A DNA stretch of 64,000 bases, from positions 62,001 through 126,000 of the forward strand of contig JAULSN010000006.1 in NCBI GenBank assembly GCA_033439765.1, given 5' to 3'. This DNA comes from Lasiosphaeria ovina (lineage: Eukaryota > Ascomycota > Sordariomycetes > Sordariales > Lasiosphaeriaceae). The notes under the pieces were generated by a model that saw only the letters and a program-made list of their open reading frames with translations, had not been told where the DNA came from and searched no databases. Positions within the stretch are counted from its first letter, which is position 1, and every line of letters starts with the position of its first letter. Positions 57,130 through 64,000 of this stretch are shown here, piece after piece. Both the position numbers and the translations under genes were made by a program.

Positions 57130-57775
57130 GTAACATGAGCGTAGTGGTGAACGCAAGCATCTATATAAAGATACGAACCCATGGAGATACTGTAGTGGAA
57201 CGGGCCGAATAGAGAGGGCTTAGAACCGATCTCGAAAATATCAGCCCCAATGTTGTCCGTAAGAAGCTGAGGTCTCAGAGTGAAGTCGAATACGCCCGAG
57301 ACCTTGAAGTTTAGTACTCGTACGTAAACGGCAACCCAGCCTAACTGAGTCTAATAACTGAAGATTATAGATATGGGAAGAAATATGGGCTTTCTGATCT
57401 TTGAAATATGCGCGTGATAAAGCATTTTGTTGGAGCTATGGCGCTTGAAACGGTCGGTAAACTAGATGAGGAGGATGGACTCCTAACTACCGATAGCTTG
57501 TGAGGTAAAATGAGGTGGTTCTACAACGCGTGGGAACGATACCATAATCTGATAGTATCTCTAGATGTTAAGCGGTCGATGGCCCTACTACGTAGAGTAC
57601 CAATACTATTAGTACGGAGGATGTACCGTAGTTGCCAACTAGAGATAAGTTTATTAGAGGCGAACTAGCCGAGAGGCTTGGCCCGAAGGATATCCATCGT
57701 GATTAGGCATTCCTAATGTTGAGAACTATTAAACATACAGGATTTATTTTTGTAGGATTGCATACGTATCGTTTT
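57130..57775 (+). pseudogene. DUF3435-like (tyrosine recombinase-related) relic
   Basis: Across stops and one frame change the plus strand reads A-E-Y-A-R-D-L-E-like text, then G-L-L-T-T-D-S-L, W-F-Y-N-A-W-E-R and D-V-K-R-S. After 57620 in another frame come L-P-T-R-D-K-F, L-A-E-R-L-G-P-K-D-I-H-R-D and M-L-R-T-I-K-H-T. This text resembles fungal DUF3435 proteins, a family that includes the captain recombinases of Starship elements as well as many non-captain relatives. The identification is from memory of the family pattern and is tentative. Nothing else of a Starship is visible. Confidence 0.35.
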
Positions 57776-58295
57776 TAGTGTTTATATTTTATTATTCTGT
57801 TCTAAAACTTCATAAAATTTCAACATTTGGCCGAGACGAACATGAGAACGCGTCAATGGAAAGTGCGGCCTGGGACGTAGAGAGCATGAAGCCTCCATCA
57901 ACCGAGGGGCGATTGCAACACGCGACGCTTGCAGGCGGGCGCCGAGGTACACATAGCTACGGAGTTTGATTGGGTCGGACCAGTGACCTGAGTTTTGCAG
58001 TACTGACCTATAAAAAACCATGTACAGTGCCATATTCTGACTCACCAAGAGGCAGACGCAGCGGGCTGGCGATGGCGAAACACGCTAAACCAATTTGGGA
58101 GTGTGCCAGCTGCTCGGAAGGCTGTTACAAATGAGAATCGCGCCCCGCGCCCGCCTAATGTCCTACCAAGCCGCCCAACTTTGCTCCTGCAACTCGGTGT
58201 CCAAATGATGCAAGGTCCACGAGCCTCATCAACAGCCATCTCCAGCGCCGTCTGCGCAGAGTAGGATCGCTTTGCAGTCGACGTCTTCGCGCGAC
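57776..58295. other. Upstream region of the NLR gene, no supported gene
   Basis: 520 bases between the DUF3435-like relic and the NLR start codon. No feature supported. Confidence 0.45.
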
Positions 58296-61200
58296 ATGAC
58301 GGCCGTCGCCAGCCTGGCGGCGCCCATAGTCTGGGCCTCGAAGTCGGTCAACGACTGGGCGTGGCGGCTCTGGCGATGGTCCGGCCGGCACGCGTCGGAA
58401 GGCGATGGCGATTTCCGCGCGACCGTCATCCACGAGGAACGCGATGCCGAGGTCGATGTCGTATTTGTCCACGGCCTAGGGACAAAAAGCACCGAGGCAT
58501 GGGAGGCGCCCGACCACGCCTTTTGCTGGCCAAGGACGCAGCTGCCGCTCGACGCCACGCGCCGACTCAGGATCATCACCTATGACTATGACAGCACATT
58601 TTGGAGCCTCGAGTTTGTCACCAACCGCACCCTACTACACAAGGCCGGCATCCTCATCCAGCGCCTCGCCGCGTTGCGCAAGGGTCGCGCAGCCCAGCGT
58701 CCCATCGTCTTTGTGTGCCATGGCCTCGGCGGCCTACTCGTCAAGAACGCGCTGGTCGTCGCGAGCGACTCGGCGGGCGATTTGCATCACGTCTACCGCT
58801 CGACCGCCGGTGTCGTATTCTTGGCCACGCCTCACTCTGGCTGTCCCACTGATGTTGCATCGGCGATCGCGGCCGTTCTCAAAAAGGTCGCCAGCAGCGC
58901 GCTCAACCAGGAGGAGCTGGAGGATAGAACAAAATCCTTGGCCTATGTACTGGAACGCTTCAAGCCGCTGGCAGCCAATCTCGACATTCACGATTTCCAG
59001 GAGAGTGGCAGCGTCTCCGAGACCGAGCTAACCTCGTCTTCAGCACACCCCAGTGCACAGACAGTTCCTCGCCCTGGCTCAAATCATGCCAAACCACAAC
59101 AAGATGCCGAGATAATACGGCCAATCCACAAGAGGTCACAAACTTGGCGCGACTTTGACCACATCTGCAAGTTTTCCGGGCCTGGCGATGAAGTTCTCGA
59201 GAAAATCATCCAGACCATTAACCAAATCACAGAGCGAGCGGTAGCATCAACTCCCCGGAGAGGAGAAAGAGAAGCAACTAGCTTGACCTTCCGTCATACT
59301 GCGACTCCTGTATCCGAGATTAAGTTTTGGCCAGATGACCGATTTTCCGAGACACCTTACGACGGAGTAGCACAGCTACAACAATACTTGGATAAGTGGC
59401 CAACCAACGGAACCGAAGTGACTTCACGCGACGAGAAGCGACTGGAGGAACTTTTACCGATCGTTACCCTACAGGGTCCAGCCGGCTCCGGGAAATCACA
59501 AGCCGCTCTCGAGTACATAGAGTCGAACGAGTGGAAATATGGGTCAGTACTGTGGATCGCCGCTACGAACCGCAAGTCTCTTGAAAAAGGCTTTCGACGA
59601 GCTGCACGAGAGATAGCGAAGCACCTGGGATCGGATGCAGCGAAGCAAGCCCAGCTGACCCTCGGATTGGACGGACAAGATCTCGAAAGCGCAAAGGAGC
59701 TGTCGGATCCCAAGCTTGGCTGTCTTATTCAGGGCGTAACGGAGTGGCTCGAGCAGCCACACGAAAAGAAGTGGCTGCTCGTTCTCGATGACCTATCCCA
59801 CGACTCCTCGTACCCATTACCGCTGTCGCTGATTGACTGGACTCATTCGCGACGTGCACCCTTGCCATCCTGGAGGAAGCTCCTTCGGTCCATTCCTTGC
59901 GTGTCCGGACACCGCGGGCACGTCATCATCACGACCAAACTCGACCAGGAGCTGGCATGCACCCATACCATTGAGTTCGACGGGGTCATGGGAGGCGGTG
60001 CCGAGAGCAGTCGGGCGACGAATCGGACGGATGAACATATTCCTCGCATCCAGGATTGGCTGGATAAGGCCCAGGAAGAGGACAGGAGGCTGTTTCCAAT
60101 ATATCTGTTTCTCTCCGACCAGGATTGTCCGTGGGTCTGTGGAAACCTGATTCACCATTCCAAGGCCCAAGACAATAGCGCACTGACCATTTCGGCAAAG
60201 CACTACCGGAAGCACTCGGTTTTCGACGGCGACAAGGAGATGCGCAACCGCGAGAGCGGTTTCGTGCTGGACCGTGGACCCAGCATACTGCCGCGGCTGG
60301 GCCGGACCCAGGAACTCATGGAATCTGCGTACAACGCGTGGGAAACAGTGTCGAGTACGCTCAGCAGTCTTGGTAGCGGCGCCCCCCCCAACAGCTCGTT
60401 ATGGGAGATTGAGGACGAGATTGTGCAGAATTGCGGGGTTGCCTTTCGGCGCTGCGAAAACCTCATACAGAGAAAGGCGTTGAAACAGGACTTTCTGCTG
60501 CAGTGGGACCTTCACTGGGGTGCCTTGGAGCTGACTTGCGAGGATCATTCGGCCTATTCGACAGCCGTCAATTTCCACAGGCTAGTCGAGGCGGCGGTGT
60601 CCACGCAAAAGGTGCTGGAGGGCGAGCCGGCGCCTCAAACCGGTCGTCAACGCACTCGCCAGCCGGACCGGCAGCAGCCTGCCGAGGCCTGGCCTTCCTA
60701 TGCGTCGATGTTGGGGCAATATGTGAGGACGAACGCGACGACCGAACGGCCCGCGATGATCGCGGCGCGGCGGGAGTGCGCGCAGGTGTCGGCGCTCCGG
60801 GGCCGCTTCGACAAGGCGGCCGACGAGGCATCACAAGTGCTCGGGCTAGAGGATGTTTTCGGTGCCGACGTGGGCGACGCCCGCCTCTCGGGCACCGTAC
60901 GCGAGCTCATTGCCTACCTCGGCCGGGCTGGGAACTGGCTTGCCGCCGCCGCCCTATTGCAGCGCGAACTGGCCGCTGCCGAGCGCGAAGCCGGCCCTGA
61001 GCCTGATCTACACCCCGTCACCGTGTCCCTGCGCGAAGCCCTGGCGGCGGCCGAGCAGCTGCACGGGAACCTGGTCCAAGCTGAAGTCCATTTCGACCAC
61101 GCATACCGCGCCCAGACGCGCCGTCTGGGGCCTTCTCATCCCCGCACGATGCTCACTCACTGCAGACTGGCGGCGGTTCTGGATTGCCGCGGCAATTCCG

Positions 61201-61652
61201 ACAAAGCCCTCAAGATCTACGCAAGTCATCTGAACGACTTGGACAAGACACTGGGTGCGGCGAACCCGGTGGTTTTCGGTGTGCGCGAGAACTTGGCTCT
61301 CTGTCTCATGGGCCGCGGCGAGCTGCTCAAGGCCGAAAAGCATCTGTTTCTTCTCGAGGCCATCTTGAAAAACTACCCTCGCTTATACACGGCGGCGATC
61401 TTGCATCGCATCGAAGGTCACTTGACACACATTCGCAGCGGCGATGCTCGGCTCGCCACGGCGGCTTCGAGCTGGAGGAGCACTCTCGACATGGAGGATT
61501 TCCTTGACGAAGATGATGCTGTGGCCGATGACGACTCTCGTGCCGATTTCAGCGATCATGAGCCAATTGAATTGGATACCGTGATTAGGGATACCCATCT
61601 GCGCGTGGTGGAGGATTTTACAGGGAAAGGACAGGGAAAGGATAGGAAATGA
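58296..61652 (+). CDS. NLR-type protein: alpha/beta-hydrolase fold, NB-ARC-like ATPase, TPR-like repeats
   Basis: The first ATG is at 58296 (near-cognate codons upstream ignored), giving 1118 aa without introns. Residues 50-235 form an alpha/beta-hydrolase (DUF676/PGAP1-like) domain with V-D-V-V-F-V-H-G-L-G (53-62) and A-T-P-H-S-G. The nucleophile elbow reads C-H-G-L-G-G (141-146), so Gly143 stands where the catalytic Ser is expected. The STAND ATPase follows: P-loop G-P-A-G-S-G-K-S (394-401), Walker B L-L-V-L-D-D-L (494-500), and G-H-V-I-I-T-T-K (541-548) at the sensor position. The C-terminal third (about 790-1060) has TPR-like helical pairs (A-L-x-x-Y, Leu/Ala spacing) and an acidic tail. 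Such three-part proteins are known fungal NLR candidates in incompatibility or immunity. It faces the CHAT gene, with stop codons about 210 bp apart. Confidence 0.85.
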   Translation: MTAVASLAAPIVWASKSVNDWAWRLWRWSGRHASEGDGDFRATVIHEERDAEVDVVFVHGLGTKSTEAWEAPDHAFCWPRTQLPLDATRRLRIITYDYDSTFWSLEFVTNRTLLHKAGILIQRLAALRKGRAAQRPIVFVCHGLGGLLVKNALVVASDSAGDLHHVYRSTAGVVFLATPHSGCPTDVASAIAAVLKKVASSALNQEELEDRTKSLAYVLERFKPLAANLDIHDFQESGSVSETELTSSSAHPSAQTVPRPGSNHAKPQQDAEIIRPIHKRSQTWRDFDHICKFSGPGDEVLEKIIQTINQITERAVASTPRRGEREATSLTFRHTATPVSEIKFWPDDRFSETPYDGVAQLQQYLDKWPTNGTEVTSRDEKRLEELLPIVTLQGPAGSGKSQAALEYIESNEWKYGSVLWIAATNRKSLEKGFRRAAREIAKHLGSDAAKQAQLTLGLDGQDLESAKELSDPKLGCLIQGVTEWLEQPHEKKWLLVLDDLSHDSSYPLPLSLIDWTHSRRAPLPSWRKLLRSIPCVSGHRGHVIITTKLDQELACTHTIEFDGVMGGGAESSRATNRTDEHIPRIQDWLDKAQEEDRRLFPIYLFLSDQDCPWVCGNLIHHSKAQDNSALTISAKHYRKHSVFDGDKEMRNRESGFVLDRGPSILPRLGRTQELMESAYNAWETVSSTLSSLGSGAPPNSSLWEIEDEIVQNCGVAFRRCENLIQRKALKQDFLLQWDLHWGALELTCEDHSAYSTAVNFHRLVEAAVSTQKVLEGEPAPQTGRQRTRQPDRQQPAEAWPSYASMLGQYVRTNATTERPAMIAARRECAQVSALRGRFDKAADEASQVLGLEDVFGADVGDARLSGTVRELIAYLGRAGNWLAAAALLQRELAAAEREAGPEPDLHPVTVSLREALAAAEQLHGNLVQAEVHFDHAYRAQTRRLGPSHPRTMLTHCRLAAVLDCRGNSDKALKIYASHLNDLDKTLGAANPVVFGVRENLALCLMGRGELLKAEKHLFLLEAILKNYPRLYTAAILHRIEGHLTHIRSGDARLATAASSWRSTLDMEDFLDEDDAVADDDSRADFSDHEPIELDTVIRDTHLRVVEDFTGKGQGKDRK

Positions 61653-61865
61653 CGAAGGGCTGAAGCACCTGGCTTTTGAGCAGGAACAATAAATGGATTT
61701 TCCCAACTAACTAGTCGTACATCTAGTCTGATTATATGAGACTCAATTTTTCAGACAGACCAGCGCCTCCGGTTATGAATCATGCGCGAACATTGTGCGT
61801 ATACAAAATATGCCGAAATATGGAGCTGCTCGACGGCTTCTTCAACTATGCGTTGCTGCAGTTGC

Positions 61866-64000
61866 TCAACCATCGCGCTGCCGCGGCACGCAGATGGCGC
61901 GCGCTTGGAAGACCTCGGCCCTAGCCCAGCTGTATCTCGATGTCGGCCAAGCCCCCGAGTTCCAATTGACAGAATCGTTGCCAGACAGGATGAGGAGCCG
62001 GTCCGAGGACGCAGCAGCCGTCTCGGACCACTGGCTGACGTAGTAGTCGAGACGCGCCAGCTCGGTGGCCGACGGGTCCCGATCATTAGTGGCTAGGGCC
62101 TCGAGGTCCGTAATGATGAGGATGGCGCGCGTGCTCGCATGAAGGGCGGGGGCGGCCGTGTCGGTCGGTCGGCGCAGCGACACGCGGCCCGCGGCGACGG
62201 CTCGGCCGAGGGAGCGCCAGCCGCCGCGGAGCCACGAGGCGTCGATGATGTCGACTGCGCCGGCGAAGCCGCTGAAGATCCAGTCCTCGGCCATTTCACG
62301 GAAGGGGATGCGGTCCTCGAGGTTCTGAAGCTCCAGAAAGAGGCCGCGGTAGGCGGATAAGAGATTGCTCTTGAGGAGGCTAGCTTCAAAAGCCATGGCT
62401 TCGGCCGAGTAGGGCCCGCGATCCTTGCGCGTCTTTTCGTCAAAGGCGCGGAAGGCGGCGAGCCGAATGTCTAGGTCCGCTTCTCGCTGACTCCTTCACG
62501 CGATCGAAGGCTGGACAGGAGGACCCACGTCGTTCTCGCTGGCGGCGGCGGCGGCGGCGGCGGCGACTGCAGATGGGGGGCGGCTCGGTGTCGTCCACGA
62601 TAGCCATCGTCCGGCGGCCTGCATCCAGCTGCCAAAGGAGCTCCGAGCAATATATGGAGCTGGTAGGATACTAACACCAAGGGCGACGCTGTCAGTCCGG
62701 ACAGTCACGCGCGCCGCGGCGGCGGCTAGGTTGTCGCCCTCATCGGGCGGTGCCTTTCCCACGACGTACGCAGCGGCAAATGGCCAGTCGCGCCGGTCGG
62801 GGAGCGGGTCACCATTATAGTCCGCCGGGTCCGCATCCCGAGCTAGTATCCGTCTCTTGCGCTGCTCGATCAGCTCCTTTTCGCGCGCCGCATGCCGCTC
62901 CTTCATGACCTGCAGCGCGTTGACCCTAGCAGCAGCCGAGGCCTCGCGGAAGCTCCGACCGGCCAGCACCAGCGCGCCGTAGAAGGCGGTGTAGTAGGCC
63001 TCGACATCCGTACGGTCTACCTTGACCGTCATGCCCGTAACGGCGCGCACGCGGCCCTCAGTCGCGAAGACGTGACACATGTCGCCGGTCGGGCCGAGGT
63101 GGCCGTGCGATGAGAGGCAGGCGCTCAGCGCGACGACGGCGATCTTGTGCTCTTGCACGACCTTTGCTACCTTGGCTGCGGTCTCGTACTCCAGGCTCCC
63201 GTCGCCCGTTCTCGAGGCGAACCCCAGCTTTGGCGTGCCTCTGCTGCAGAATGTTAGCTCCAACGCCCGGTCTACTGAGTTTTTTCAAGTCGATTTGAGG
63301 AGACCGGGAAGGAGGTGGCGAGGTGGGTGGGATTCTCACTCAATTTTGCCGTGGAGGTCTATATGTATGATATCATACGCGACCTCTGTTGATTTGCAAC
63401 CAACCAAGAAGGCCTCAAGCTCGCCGAGCGTCCCAGGGCGTATGACGTGAACCTCGAGCCTATCCCCGCGCCCGATCTGCCGGAGGTACCGAAGCAGGCT
63501 GCAGAGGGATCCGTATACGGAACTCAGCGGCTCTTCCGGGGCATGGAGCGACGCACCAGTCGGGAATCGTCGCGCAATCACGGCGAGGATGCGGATGCGC
63601 CTGTCGGCCCGGCGCAAGCCGAGCCCCAGCTCTTGCGGGTCATTGTGGGCCAGGAGGACCCGGTGCACCTGAATATCATAGCACCAGTCCTTGTCCTGGC
63701 CTGGCTCGAGAATCTCCCAGCTCAGGCAGTGGAGGCTGTGGCGGCCGGGGCCACTGCCGTGGCCATCCTCGCGCAGTCGCTCGGTCACGTGTAGCTTCAC
63801 CTGGTCGCCGTCGGCGGGCTCGACCAGGCCTGCGTCCCTCAGCGAAGTGAAGAGGACGCTGCGATAGCGGACCAGGCGATTGTGACTAGTGCGAAGGCCA
63901 ATGACGGACGCTGCGTTCCGGTCCAACCACAGGCGTAACGGCGAGAGCACCGCCGACGAGACAGAGGAACGCCCCTTCGAAACCGACGACTGCCCTCTTC
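61866..64000 (-). CDS. CHAT-domain protease with degenerate STAND-like C-terminus (5' end beyond window)
   Basis: The frame is open to the window edge, so the start is missing. Exon A (64000-63340) ends at I-I-H-I-D-L-H-G, where the His near 63352 fits the CHAT catalytic His. An intron (63339-63244, GTGAGA donor) follows. Exon B begins at 63243 with R-G-T-P-K-L-G-F and carries V-V-A-L-S-A-C-L-S, placing the catalytic Cys near 63118. CHAT proteases are caspase/separase-like and often sit with TPR or NLR proteins. The next part is less clear. Near 62510 an in-frame TGA must be removed, either by a very short intron (about 42 bp) or because the gene is frameshifted. After it comes A-D-L-D-I-R-L-A-A-F-R-A-F-D, then a degenerate ATPase-like segment (I-L-I-I-T-D-L-E-A-L, L-L-I-L-S-G-N-D-S) without a P-loop, ending at 61866. 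A GCC repeat encodes poly-Ala near 62550. Confidence 0.75.

Noticed and set aside
1..64000. CRISPR arrays, rRNA genes, bacterial-type operons or terminators
   Set aside because: None seen; intron structure, tRNA introns and gene families are those of an ascomycete nucleus.

Overview
The window looks like a piece of a filamentous ascomycete genome (Pezizomycotina, probably a Sordariomycete). The genes are GC-rich, with short GT-AG introns of about 55-100 bp. They include HET-domain, NLR, MpaB-like and L-amino-acid-oxidase families. Two intron-bearing nuclear tRNA-Leu genes are present. The transposons carry C-to-T changes of the repeat-induced point mutation (RIP) type. All domain and family names are from reading translations by eye; no database search was run.

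Layout. 1-17.2 kb is a RIP-degraded transposon island: a nearly complete Ty3/gypsy chromovirus (1-6747, left LTR cut by the window edge), sitting inside a second gypsy element on the minus strand (6748-about 11640), then a third gypsy element (about 12051-15400) and a broken Fot1/pogo-type transposase. 17.2-18.6 kb is a second, non-RIPed DDE transposase relic. 19.3-25.7 kb holds a small family of caspase-fold-like genes on the minus strand: a fragment, a one-module gene (21221-22405) and a gene with two tandem modules (23330-25732). 26.8-48 kb is mostly ordinary gene space: a small membrane protein, an alpha/beta hydrolase, a large 2-oxoglutarate/Fe(II) oxygenase-like protein, a HET-domain pseudogene, an isochorismatase-like hydrolase, an MpaB/DUF2236 protein, a decayed fungal membrane-protein gene, two convergent tRNA-Leu(AAG) genes flanking an L-amino-acid oxidase, and a small probable mitochondrial membrane protein. 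48-58 kb is a second transposon zone: a copia gag fragment, a complete Ty1/copia element (50013-55707, 5-bp target duplication) inserted in a host gene, a MITE-like element and a DUF3435-like relic. 58.3-64 kb holds an NLR-type protein (alpha/beta-hydrolase fold, NB-ARC-like ATPase, TPR-like repeats) facing a CHAT-protease gene that runs off the window.

How the genes fit together. Four loci belong to families tied to fungal non-self recognition or regulated cell death: the caspase-like cluster, the HET pseudogene, the NLR and the CHAT protease. The most interesting observation is the caspase-like cluster. Three modules share two intron positions and phases, two of them are fused in one gene, and the positions of the catalytic His (all three) and Cys (one) are substituted. 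The NLR-CHAT convergent pair is the second. A functional link between these loci is inference only.
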